The notes: generated by a model not told the origin, from the sequence alone. A stretch of DNA of 15,708 nucleotides from Thoreauomyces humboldtii (GCA_027596035.1 JADGJA010000536.1:1-15708), one strand, 5' to 3'; shown: positions 1-9,161, counted from the first letter of the stretch. Program-made: numbers and translations.

Positions 1-154
1 ATTCCCACCACCCCACGACCCAACCACATCGACATCGACAAAACCCAACCCCTGCCCGTCCCCTCCACCCCACCGCACAGTCACAGTTGGTCGCGTCTGC
101 CTCAACTTCTGTTCTGACTCACGACTTCGCTCAGCCTCCCGTAGCGGTGCTTTC
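1..154. other. Upstream region of the first coding region
   Basis: No gene is seen here. On the + strand the bases are C/A-rich with many CCAC and ACCC runs, typical of a fungal promoter or 5' leader. Several AG dinucleotides after pyrimidines (for example around 88-90 and 139-144) could be splice acceptors of an unseen upstream exon, so the following gene may begin outside the window. Confidence 0.4.
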
Positions 155-2125
155 ATGTCAGGAGCGCGTCAGGAGAGTCACAACCCAGTCCACCACGTGC
201 GGCCAGCTGAAGCTGGGGATGCAGGAGGGCGGGTCGTGGGGGAACATGAACAAGACGTTGCATCGCCCAAAGGGACAAAGAGGTCGGGTGCGCACGAAGA
301 GCCCGTGAGGCGATGGCCCGGACTACAGGTCAGGTCGCAAGGACCAGCGTCCCCACCGCACCACCACCACCACCACCACGTGTTTTACGGTAACGACGTA
401 GAAGATGAATGGACGGGCCAAGGCATGGACTTGCCGTCGGAACGCGGCGCCCGTCGGAGAGCAGACGGGGACGATGACGAGGAGCTTGTTCAACGCGGAT
501 TGTCAGCAGCAGCAGCAGCAGCAGGGGACAGCAATGGCGGAAGGAAACGGCCAAGGTCTGCTTCCTCGGCCCACGACGGTGATGAAACCAGCAGCTACCG
601 CACGCCGCAGGAGCGATCGCCGTCCGCTGGCTTCACGGCCGAACCCATCATACGGAACGCTCAGGGTCGCGTCATATTGTCAAAACCTACGCATCCCCCA
701 TCATCGACCGAACCACCCGCCACGGGCTCGACGACTGGGCCTGATTTCCCCAGCGACATGCCGAGCGTAAGCCCAACGGCGCGCAGGACCCCGGCTGCTC
801 GCCCTCACCCTAAACTCGTGCTTCCAAGCGACAAAGCGTTGGGGCCTACCCAATTGCAAGCCCTCACGCAGGCCCTTCTTGCCAACTCCGCGAGTACCGT
901 AGTCACCAAGAAACCGCATCGCAAGTCCATCACAGGCGCATCACTGATGCCCTCCTCCGCCGAGGGATCCCCGGCCCCGCCGCCAAAACGCTCTCACAAG
1001 AAGAGAAGGGTGGATTCCTCGTCAGCCACTTCCACTTTTCGACGGGGACTCCGAGACGACAACTCGGACGCCGCCTCCACGCAGGCAGGCGGGAGTGCAG
1101 AGGACACGAGCGGAGATGAGACCGTACGCGAAGGAGACGCCGGACGGTCTCGTCGCCGTTCCGGCACGGCCAACCGGGACAGGGCCAGACACGTGGGAAC
1201 CGGCTTCGACGGGGAGGACTTCGAGGACGGCGACATGGAATGGAACCACGATGACGGCGGGGACGCCGGGATGGAGACGGGCGACGTGGACGAAGAGGTC
1301 GAGGCGTTGACCCGGGAACTCTCCTTCGATCCCCAGACGCTTCTCGACGATGCCGACACCGAGGCGGCAGTCGAGTCAGCGACGGCAAAGTTGCAATCTC
1401 GGATCACCGAGCTCAGAGCCCGACTCTCGGATTCCGAAACGGTCCACGAGGAGATGGAGACTTGTCGCTACGAGATGACCGAGCTTGACAGGGAGATGGA
1501 CGTCGTCCTGGCCGCGATCATCCGAAAGGCGGCTCGAAGCGCACGGCATGCGGCGAGGGAAAGCGTCAGCCAGCATCCGTCCGTCCAGGAATCTGCCTCA
1601 TCGGAACCACCCAATCCCGCCTCAGAGCAGCCCACGTCCAACGACGAGGAGGAGGAGGAGGACGACGACGACGGATTGTCGGAGGACAAGGGAGGAGAAG
1701 GGGACGCAGGAACACGTCGTCGGATGCCTCGTCGTCCCTCCCCGCTCGTGTACCCCGGTAGCACGACGGTGTGGCATCCCGCCTTCCCCTTCCCGATCGC
1801 TCCCGTCGAGACGGACGAGGACGAGGTCCTGGAGGAGACGGTCTTCACTACGAGGCTCGAGAGGGAGGAGGTGCCCGTCGTGCTCGACTTTTGCAGAGCC
1901 GTCAAGGCCAGGGGACATCGGCTCTTCAACCGACTGGGTCACTATCTGGCCGCGAGAGACGACCGGCAGCAGGATGCCGGTGCGGGGGATGCGGGACGAG
2001 GCGACGCCACGGACCCCAGCGGACTGGCGAGGGACAAGAAGGACGCCGCTGCTGCTCTTGATCTTCTGGGTCTTGGGCAAGACCACGTTGCCGTCCCGGC
2101 GAGTGCCGTGGGGAGCGTTTTCTGA
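155..2125 (+). CDS. Unrecognised acidic low-complexity, probably nuclear protein (656 aa)
   Basis: I do not recognise this protein. The reading frame is open for 656 codons from an ATG at 155 with weak context. Visible parts are a His7 run (residues 69-75), an Ala6 run from a CAG repeat (118-123), basic patches that look like nuclear localisation signals (RKRPR about 130-134; KRSHKKRR 278-285), a strongly acidic middle (about 350-400), a probable coiled coil (about 402-460), an E/D run (about 498-506) and a more ordered C-terminal part (about 528-600) with aromatic and hydrophobic residues (VYPGSTTVWHPAFPFPI). The C-terminal part is the best candidate for a conserved domain. A nuclear chromatin, RNA-processing or segregation role is compatible but is only inferred from composition. 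The gene converges on the cyclase, with 254 bp between the stops. The true start may lie upstream in a spliced exon. The frame is much longer than competing frames, but an unspliced frame this low in complexity is not certain. Confidence 0.6.
   Translation: MSGARQESHNPVHHVRPAEAGDAGGRVVGEHEQDVASPKGTKRSGAHEEPVRRWPGLQVRSQGPASPPHHHHHHHVFYGNDVEDEWTGQGMDLPSERGARRRADGDDDEELVQRGLSAAAAAAGDSNGGRKRPRSASSAHDGDETSSYRTPQERSPSAGFTAEPIIRNAQGRVILSKPTHPPSSTEPPATGSTTGPDFPSDMPSVSPTARRTPAARPHPKLVLPSDKALGPTQLQALTQALLANSASTVVTKKPHRKSITGASLMPSSAEGSPAPPPKRSHKKRRVDSSSATSTFRRGLRDDNSDAASTQAGGSAEDTSGDETVREGDAGRSRRRSGTANRDRARHVGTGFDGEDFEDGDMEWNHDDGGDAGMETGDVDEEVEALTRELSFDPQTLLDDADTEAAVESATAKLQSRITELRARLSDSETVHEEMETCRYEMTELDREMDVVLAAIIRKAARSARHAARESVSQHPSVQESASSEPPNPASEQPTSNDEEEEEDDDDGLSEDKGGEGDAGTRRRMPRRPSPLVYPGSTTVWHPAFPFPIAPVETDEDEVLEETVFTTRLEREEVPVVLDFCRAVKARGHRLFNRLGHYLAARDDRQQDAGAGDAGRGDATDPSGLARDKKDAAAALDLLGLGQDHVAVPASAVGSVF
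359..379 (+). repeat. (CAC)7 trinucleotide run encoding polyhistidine
   Basis: Uninterrupted CAC triplets encode His7 in the frame of the surrounding coding region. Slippage here would change the number of histidines without shifting the frame. Confidence 0.85.
504..524 (+). repeat. (CAG)7 trinucleotide run
   Basis: Seven CAG units. The coding frame of the surrounding gene reads them as GCA alanine codons; the neighbouring frame would read glutamines. It is a probable length-variable site. Confidence 0.9.
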
Positions 2126-2379
2126 GTGATGGCTTCCCGTCAATACCGAGCCGCAAGAAGGCCTGAATTTATAATTGATACCTCTTCCAAACAATAGAGG
2201 AATGGTCCGGACACGTCGCCTTGACAGTGCAAAGGATTTCCAGGATCGAGCATTTGAGAATCATGGATGAATGTAATGAATTTAGCAGCTCCCGAAATAG
2301 TGCGAGAGAGCAGCGTCGCTTTCTGCAAGACCAAAAAAAAATAGAAAAAGAGAGGAAGGACGTGATGGTCGCGCGACTA
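2126..2379. other. Convergent 3' intergenic region
   Basis: The 254 bp between two convergent stop codons are clearly more AT-rich than the flanking genes. For the + gene, AT-rich elements occur at about 2166-2180. For the - gene, an A run with following AATAG at about 2332-2345 reads as a poly-T/TATTT tract on its strand. These fit cleavage and polyadenylation signals, but no canonical AATAAA was found, and the two 3' UTRs probably overlap. Confidence 0.5.
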
Positions 2380-4837
2380 CTACGGGGCGGGCTCAATCAT
2401 GCGGTCCTCGTCCACCTTGCCAGCAATCCAGAAAGTCTTCATCTCCCCCTTCCCCTTCACGGATATCGTCCCACGCTCCGTGACGGTGTAATCGTCCTTG
2501 AGGTAATCGGCCATGAGCTCCGAGACCTGCAGCTTCAGAGGCTCGTTGGTCGAGCACATCCGCGAGGCGACGTTGACCGTGTCGCCAAAGAGGCAGTAGT
2601 GAGGCATCTTTGTCCCGATGACGCCAGCCAGGACGGGTCCGCACTGTATGCCGATGCGGAGGTCCACCCGGTCGACGAGCTGGTCGCTGCAATCCAGTTG
2701 CTTGACCGCGGTGAGCAGGGCGAGCGCGCAGTCGGTCGCCACCCGGGCGTCCCGCACGCGTTCCGCCCGTGTCTTGACCGTCGCGCCTTCGGTCAGACCG
2801 GCGCAGACCATGAACGAGTCCATGACCGTCTCGACCTTGTAGAGCAGAGGGAACCGCGCGATCACGTCGTCGAACGCCACGTACATGCGGTTTAAGAGAG
2901 CCACGATCTGGCGGGGAGCCGAACGGTTGGCGAGTTCCTTGAAGCCAGCGATGTCGGTAAAGAACAGGGCGACATTGTCGAAAGATGCTGGTGCAGGTGT
3001 TCGTCCCGCCTTGAGGGCCTCCGCCACGTGTGCGGGGAGCATGTTGCCCAAAAGACGATTGGAGACGACCGTGTCCATCTGCTTGTCGAACGCCGTGGCC
3101 TGAGATGACACCATGTCCGCGTGGGTCAAGGTAGCCAGAAGTTCCGCGAGTTCCGTGACCTGTTCAGTCTTGACCGTCTGCATCTCCTCCTCGTGCAGAG
3201 CGATGAGGTCGGCGGTCTTGCGTTTGTGTTCGCGCGCCTTCTGGTCACGCATCTCCTTATGATAGGCGGCCAACTCGGCTTGCGCGGCTTGGTGATGCCC
3301 CGCTAGCTGGACGATGCGCATCCGTCCCTGGGCGTACGATTCTTTGAACTCTTCTTCGGCGCCCTTCAACAACGACGTGCGTCGCTCCGCTGCAACCACA
3401 TCCTCTACGTGAACTTGCTCGCCGTCGATGCCAGTAACTACGCCGGCGGTGACCTCCACAGCCACTTCCTCCACCTCGCCGCATTCGGAACCCCGCGAAG
3501 CGATGGAACCCGCGTAGGAAGTGCCGTTTCCACAGTCTGATGGATCGATGTCACTGGCTTTTCCGTCATTGTCGTTTTCGTCCACGCCCAGCAAAGCCAG
3601 ACCACGCGCGAGCATGGCCTTCTCCCTCGCCCTGGCTGCCAGGCGCTGTTGACGGTCCATCAATCGACCCTGCTTCCTCTGATGCGATTTCAATGCATTC
3701 CGTTGCGTCTTTTGATCCTCTCTCATCTGGATCGCACGGAGACGAGCTTGCTGACGTTCGAGAGCTGCCTCTTCTGCCTGCACTGCTGCCTTTGCCGCCG
3801 CTTCACGGTCTGCTTCGAGTATGCGCTGCTCTGCGCAGAGGTCTTCCATCTCGGTCAAGCCCTGAAGCTCCAGTGACAGGACCTCAGAGACGTGCCGCAG
3901 CTTGAGAAGCTGGATTTCACGAAGTTGCTCTGCATCCTTCTGCTGCTTCATGGAGAGCTGCTGCGAGGAGATTGCAAACTCCCGAAGGTGACGCCGTCGC
4001 GTGGGCTCGTCCATGCCACGAAGCTGCATGGATTGAATGGCTTCTGCGTTCTGCGTGATGAAGAAACAGATGATTTTTTCACAACGTGAGATTCGATTTT
4101 AAAAGACCTGAGCCAAGCTCGCCCAAAGCCAATGCACAGACTTCGGCCATACCCTCGCCACTCGAGCCTGCGTTACGATGAGTTCCTCTCGCTCCCGCTT
4201 CTGCCTCTCTTCGATCCCCCGCAGTCTGATCTCGTTGGCCCGTCGCCTGGAGGCGATGCGTGCTCGGAAGATCCGTCCCCTATCGTGCTCCGCGTTCTGC
4301 ACGCGAAGACGGTGCTTAAGAGCACCCATCTTGTCGATCAACTGGAGGAGGGCTGCCTTTCGATCCTCAGCCTCCACGAGGTCGTCAGCCGCTATGCGTT
4401 GCCGCTGGTCCGCATGACGCTGCTCTGCCAGTTGAGCTTCGTACTGCTCACGTGCTTCCTGCAGGTTCCCTTCGAATATGTGTACTGGAAAGGAGGTTTC
4501 GAGGGGAGGTTAAATGTGTCGGTCGGTTGGGTTTGCTGGAGGTCCTAAAAAGATTTGGACGAAGCGTCACTCACTTTCCTCCTCCTGGAAGCGTCCGAAC
4601 TGGCGTTGCGCGAGGATCTTGTTTTCTTTGGTGGCTCGGTCGCGAGCGATCTAACGTATGTGATCAGTCACGCACGTCCAAGGGAGTCCTTCTCCGAGGC
4701 CCCCTCAAGCTCACCGCGTTGGCCAGCCACTTGTTGTGTGCATCGGCAACCTCGCTGGGGATCACGACGGCCGAATCGGCGGGGGTGGAGCCACCGGTGA
4801 ACTTGTCCGAGGACGAGGACTCGTGCAAGTGGGCCAT
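2380..4837 (-). CDS. Soluble coiled-coil class III nucleotidyl cyclase, predicted guanylate cyclase (733 aa, four exons)
   Basis: Predicted to convert GTP to cGMP. Exons on the - strand are 4837-4715, 4650-4575, 4484-4153 and 4050-2380; the three introns (64, 90 and 102 bp) are GT-AG and all phases match. The start ATG at 4837 has a near-perfect context (ACCATGG). Residues about 1-40 are Ser-rich. About 42-325 and 400-500 are charged Gln/Glu/Arg/Lys helices typical of long coiled coils, separated by an acidic Ser/Gly linker (about 332-395). The catalytic domain spans about 510-720. Metal-binding aspartates are D543 (FFTDIAGF) and D588. The GTP-selecting pair is E584 (YKVE) and C663 (HYCLFGDTVN). 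The transition-state pair is N670 and R674, and K711 is the likely phosphate lysine. Only one catalytic domain is present, so a homodimer is expected. No membrane segment, rhodopsin, HNOX or PAS-like region is visible. The substrate call rests on residues only. Confidence 0.9.
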
Positions 4838-6029
4838 GGTGCGGACCGAGGGACCACCGACATTGATGTTTGGAAGGTGAGTAGCTCCGACGGGACGCAC
4901 GCTGGGCAGATGACCCACGACAGGACGCGTAGGTGGCGCTCACGGGGTCACTGTTGTGAAGGGTGATGAAAGTGGGACAGGAATGGGAGACGAAGACCGC
5001 CCTGGCAAGGTGAGCAAGTCCGCTGGATTCCCCGGCACACACGAAGGGGGGCGAGAATGCCCGGCTGAGAGAGGTGGAGGAGCAAAGGGAAAACGCGAGA
5101 CAACGATCCGGCGAGACGGATTGAAAGACTAGACGCGACCGAGACTTCGAGCTGATAGAAGTGTGATGGAGTTGTGGGGGAGTGTGAAGAGCGAAATGAG
5201 GAAGGGGTGAGGTGAGATGGGTGGGAGGTCGAGAGTACTGTACAGTAGTGGGTCCGGCGGTTGGAGTGTGTGGCTTTCTCCCCACGAGAAAGAAGAGGGA
5301 GAGGCCGGGGCTTACCAAGGGCACTGACTGACAAGGGTGACCGGAGCAACGAAAGCACTCACCCTGCGAGGCGCTGAAAGACAAAGGAAGGGACGGACGA
5401 CCTATTACAGTAATCTGCTGGCGGATCAATGGGCCACTGCACCGGGAAAGGAACGGTTACTCTCCATTCACTCCATCATGCACCCGTGGTCCTGGGATAC
5501 ATGTATGCTGCCATGCAACAGACACGGTTCTGTAAGGGGGGGTCGGGGAGAGGCGTCGGGAGAGCGGGCGGGGCTTTGCGAACGTAAGCCATACCGGTCG
5601 CCCCTATAGACCCTTCGGACAGCAATTCTCCCCGCACAAGATATCATACTACGCATTGGTTGGTGCAGAACAGAAGCCTGCGCGTCCAGCGAGCAAGCCG
5701 AACGGCATGCGTCGTGCATTTTCATGGAGACCGAGCGCAGTGTAACCAGTCCCAGTGCAGACTGCTTGCGACGCCCCTTGTCAGATGTCGGGCAGTCGTC
5801 TCTGTCCATGCGGTAATAATGCTATGGAGCGCTGCGGTGCACCCTCAAAACTTCGCCCTAAGCTTATCACACAGAAGACTTACGAGTTTCTTTAAGAAGC
5901 CGCCCGCTCTCCTTCCCGCCCTTTTCCCGTTTACCCAACCCAAATGATCGGTTTATCATGAATGACCCATCGGGAAAAGCGGAACGAGGAAATCGTGTCT
6001 CCGGCGGCTGATACCTCACTTGCCTCGCA

Positions 6030-6060
6030 CTCTCTCTCTTCCTTTCCTCCTCCTCCTTCT
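6030..6060 (+). promoter_or_regulatory. 31-nt uninterrupted pyrimidine tract
   Basis: Positions 6030-6060 contain only C and T. Such tracts commonly mark fungal core promoters just upstream of transcription starts. It lies about 760 bp before the next coding start on this strand, so its target is uncertain. Confidence 0.35.
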
Positions 6061-6761
6061 GTCCCCCCTCAACACCTCTCCCGGCGCAGTTATGTCGCCC
6101 ATACCTAATTTTGGAGAGCGGCAGTACATCTGTCGAGTGCGCTCCGTCAGGCGCGGTTTGATGGGTTCGCAACGGATGACTTCGTCACTGAGAGCAAAAG
6201 AGAGGAAGACAGAGAGAAATTCATGTCTCACGCCAGAAGAAAGCTCTGATGCCTAGGCCTTCCGTATCCTGTTGTCGGGTTGAAAGGTCTAAGGTCTTTT
6301 GGACGATTTGGGTCGGGGTTCAAGGCGCTTCGTCGAACACTCATAGCCAAAATAGAGGATCCTTTGCGGGAAAAGAGGAATCTTTATTGATGCGCTTTGC
6401 TTTGCACGTGGAACCTCGAAGATGGACCTGCATGTGACATGGGTACTGCACTCACAAGAAAGCAGCCTTTTCATTGCACGAGTCCTCCTATTGATTTTGA
6501 TCAAACCATTTCAAAACGACTCTTGCAAGAATCTCAGAGAGTCTCACCTGGTATGGTCGTCGGTCGGAGCAGCATGATCGGACAGTTTTTAGGGTGTATT
6601 CTTCGATAGCGAAATACTCCCAGGTGCCGTTCGTTCCACGTTTAGCAATCGAGGCTTCCTTCCCTCGTTCTTGGGCGGCTCAAACCTTCTTTGCTGTGTC
6701 CCCATCCTCGCAATCAGCATAGATCAAGGAGGAGATTCAGTATTATCAAAGCAGGAAGCTC

Positions 6762-6807
6762 ACGAGAGACAGACACAGAGACAGAGAGAGAGAGATAGAG
6801 AGAGAGC
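6762..6807 (+). repeat. GA/CAGA purine microsatellite just before a start codon
   Basis: GAGAGACAGACACAGAGACA is followed by a GA run interrupted by one T. It ends about ten bases before the ATG at 6818, so it should lie in the 5' UTR of the following gene. The frame through it is open, so an upstream non-ATG start would read it as Arg/Glu/Gln repeats. Confidence 0.8.
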
Positions 6808-6817
6808 AACCACGCCC

Positions 6818-8346
6818 ATGCGATCCCGCGCGCCTACTGACGACATCGTCTCGTCCACCATGCAGACCCTTCCGGAATCCAAGTCCGGGACGCTCGGTCG
6901 GCTCGGGAAGATGGCCTCCCTCATCTCCACTTCCCAGCCATCCTCCCCTGCGCCCCTGACGTCCGCCACGGGAGCGGCGGCCGTCCAGCCCCCGTCCGCT
7001 CTAGGCATCCTGGGTGACTTCCCCGCGCCTTTGCTGCTCAAGATCGTGCAGGCGTGTGCCCCCGAACTCAAGGTCGTGAGGAACCTGTCCAAGGGATACA
7101 GAGAGGTGGTGGGAAGGTACATCCAGAAGAGGACAAAGAGATTCCAGGAGTCCATCGAGGAGGCAGAGTGCTGGGGACACAGGTGCGCAAGTCTATCCTC
7201 CGTATCGATGAAATATTTCTGAAGTGGAGGCTTTGAGAGTCTAATAATCTCGCCTGCAGAGCACCAACACTATCGGACATCGTCCATCTGGATCCTCTAG
7301 CGCTCGCCAACATCCTCGAAGTCCATTATGGTTCCAAGCTGGGCCGTACGTCCACCATTGGCGCCACGGCGACATCACCCTCGGATGGAGGAGCTCTGTC
7401 TGAACTCGGGCTTGACGACAACGATGGTGCCACCTCGGAAGCAGCGACCGCCCCTCGTCCTGCCGCCGCCCGTCCCATCAAGAGGGAGCAGATGCAGCGC
7501 ATCGCTCACGCGGCGATCCGATCCGCTCTCGACAGCTACGAGGACTGCGGGTGGGCGACGGTCGGGGTGCTCAGGGAATTCGTGGTCAGGCACGGACTGC
7601 AGCACGCTGGATCCGAGGGAGCAGACGGCAACGTCCTGACGAGGCTCGCGACGGGAGGGACGCTACCGAACGCTCAGTCCGAGAGAGACATGTCGGATGG
7701 ATCCTCCGTCCGATCCCTCCGCACAGCTGGGGCCTCCCTCAACGCTCCCAGCAATGGAAGCTCTGGGTCCACGGAAGCTCTGGGTGCCCCGGGTCCCTCG
7801 AAGGACCCCAACTGGCTTCGTGTCAGCTCGGAGCTCCATCGACAGGCCACCCTCCATGGACACGCCTTCAACCTGCCGTCCCTCACCGATCTCGACGACC
7901 CTACCGCGACGCTCTCCCTGTCGTCCGACTTGGCCGTCCGGTCCCATCAGCCCTCGACCCTCGTCGCCACCCTCGACGCCGCTCGCATGAACGGATCTCT
8001 GTGGCTGGCTCTGGACAGGGGCTTCCAGGCCGCCCTGGCCGTTCATCGGTGGGGCAAGCGCGTCCCGCTGGACGTTCTCCTGGTGCTGCTGGACGCGACG
8101 TTCAACGATCCCATGGGACCCTGGGCAGCCGTCCGGAGGGTCTCGGGCTGGGGCATGGGGCCTGGAACGGAGGAAGAGAATGGGAGGGTGGTGGGTGCGG
8201 CCAGAGGTCTGGTCGTGCGAGGAGAGGAGTGTGCCAAGCTGTACGGCATCGCCTGGCACAGGCTGTCGGCTCAGGGGTCGTTCGCGGTCGTGCCGGTCGA
8301 AGAAGTGGCCAGGGAGATCAGGAGCAGACTCAGAATCATGGGATAG
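6818..8346 (+). CDS. Unrecognised protein with a weak F-box-like segment (483 aa, two exons)
   Basis: I do not recognise the family. Exons are 6818-7182 and 7260-8346. The 77-bp intron has a GTGCGC donor, a CTAAT branch-like site and a CTGCAG acceptor, and joins in frame (His121, then an Arg split 2+1). Residues 1-60 are Ser/Pro/Ala-rich. Residues about 64-115 (ILGDFPAPLLLKIVQACAP and following helices) resemble an F-box-like or other helical bundle, but the match is weak. Two further ordered segments occur at about 196-240 (IAHAAIRSALDSYEDCGWA) and 325-370 (ALDRGFQAALAVHRWGKRVP), with a Ser/Gly/Pro-rich insert between them and a charged C-terminal helix. No membrane segment or signal peptide is visible. 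The ATG at 6818 is the first in frame after the last stop; the ATG at 6860 has a better context (CCACCATG) and may be the real start. If the F-box reading holds, it would be an SCF substrate adaptor. Confidence 0.75.
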
Positions 8347-8882
8347 ACGAGCGAACTCTTATCGGGAAGTGCGCATTGCAACGCGCCTTCGACGTGTTTG
8401 GGCTCTGTAATTCCAGTGCGTTCCATGGACCCTGGGCCAACGGGTTAAACACATGTCTCCTTTGCAAAAGAGCAGTCTTGCTTCTTACCCTTGGCACGTC
8501 TGACCATTTCCACGAGGAAGACGTACAGAGAACATATGAGGGAGAAAGGAATAGGGTACGAACACATCCGCTTCGCAAAGAGTGTCGTCTGATTCGATGG
8601 GGAAACCGGAACTCGAGCTCTGTCGGGTTGGCATGGTTTACGGCTGACAGGAAGACATTAGCCTTGCATTATCCATCGACATGAAGAATTCACCAAGAGC
8701 CTGAACCCACGATATGCCAAGCCGTGGAACATGGAACAAAAGCCATGTGCTGAGGCATCGAACGGGTTTGCCCAAATTTGTTAGGGAGGAGTACTGGGGT
8801 GCAATCCAAAAGAAGATTTCGCTCATGCTGCGTGCAGGACTCTGTGTTATCGGTACTATATTGCGTTATCTAAACATCAGCT
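8347..8882. other. Intergenic region, nothing recognised
   Basis: The 536 bases between the stop of the two-exon gene and the tRNA are lower in GC than the genes. They should contain the 3' UTR of the upstream gene. No convincing coding or RNA gene is seen. A short open frame that runs into the tRNA (8714-8947) is a product of the tRNA sequence itself. Confidence 0.5.
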
Positions 8883-8954
8883 GGGGAATTAACTCAGTGG
8901 TAGAGTGCCTGCTTTGCATGCAGGAAGCCCAGGGTTCAATCCCCTGATTCTCCA
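8883..8954 (+). tRNA. tRNA-Ala (anticodon TGC)
   Basis: The 72 nt fold as a full cloverleaf. The acceptor stem is GGGGAAT with ATTCTCC, including the G3:U70 wobble pair that defines alanine tRNAs, and A73 is the discriminator. The D arm is ACTC/GAGT. The anticodon arm is CCTGC-TTTGCAT-GCAGG with anticodon TGC, the variable loop is AAGCC, and the T arm is CAGGG-TTCAATC-CCCTG. There is no intron and CCA is not encoded (the bases after A73 are CAC). Internal promoters are the A box at 8890-8900 (TAACTCAGTGG) and the B box at 8933-8943 (GGTTCAATCCC). Position 10 is A, paired with T25, where G10 is usual. Confidence 0.97.
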
Positions 8955-9000
8955 CACCACCATCACCATCCTTTACAAGCTCGTTTCGAGCATGTGTCAC

Positions 9001-9005
9001 TTTTT
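9001..9005 (+). terminator. Probable RNA polymerase III terminator of tRNA-Ala
   Basis: The first run of at least four T after the tRNA is TTTTT at 9001-9005, 46 nt beyond the mature 3' end. This implies an unusually long tRNA 3' trailer unless termination occurs earlier at a weak site (CTTTAC near 8970). Confidence 0.5.
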
Positions 9006-9161
9006 GCCCGTAACGTTAACATCCTCGCGCCGAGTTATGGTCCCAGATTGGTCGACCTTCGTCACTGTGTATCATTCATTGGGCCGAAACATCATGAACA
9101 GTTGTGACGGGGATTACCTTCTATCGTCGACTACGCCCTCAGATCTAATGTCTACCGGAGC

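Larger units (their letters stand above)
4838..6817. promoter_or_regulatory. Long divergent intergenic region without a supported gene
   Basis: Almost 2 kb separate the cyclase start (-) and the start of the next gene (+). On the cyclase strand about 4950-5360 is strongly C/T-rich, like a fungal core promoter and 5' leader. A possible 5' UTR donor (GGTAAG on that strand) lies near 5315, but no matching acceptor can be chosen with confidence. A pure pyrimidine tract on the + strand (6030-6060) may belong to the promoter of the downstream gene or to an unrecognised transcript. Reading frames here are short, lack family resemblance and often lack an ATG. I saw no tRNA, 5S or spliceosomal RNA signature. 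It probably holds both promoters and perhaps a non-coding transcript. Confidence 0.5.

Noticed and set aside
1485..2129. 214-codon + frame inside the first coding region
   Set aside because: Arg/Ser/Pro-rich shadow typical of GC-rich coding DNA; the containing frame is three times longer.
4963..5068. GTGATGA ... CTGA pair resembling a box C/D snoRNA
   Set aside because: No terminal stem, no convincing internal boxes, and such short motifs arise by chance.
4668..5429. 253-codon open frame on the - strand overlapping the first cyclase exons
   Set aside because: Composition follows C/T-rich leader DNA (Ser/Pro/Leu/His), no family resemblance, and its 3' part is an out-of-frame shadow of cyclase exons.
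6020..6256. 78-codon + frame with a Leu-rich signal-like start
   Set aside because: It begins at TTG rather than ATG, and the Leu run comes from the pyrimidine tract.
7551..8684. 377-codon + frame overlapping the orphan two-exon gene
   Set aside because: Shifted frame of exon 2 with Gly/Arg/Pro-rich shadow composition; the spliced frame joins cleanly with exon 1.
8714..8947. 77-codon + frame ending in the tRNA
   Set aside because: Its end is the translation of the tRNA sequence itself and the rest has no resemblance to a family.
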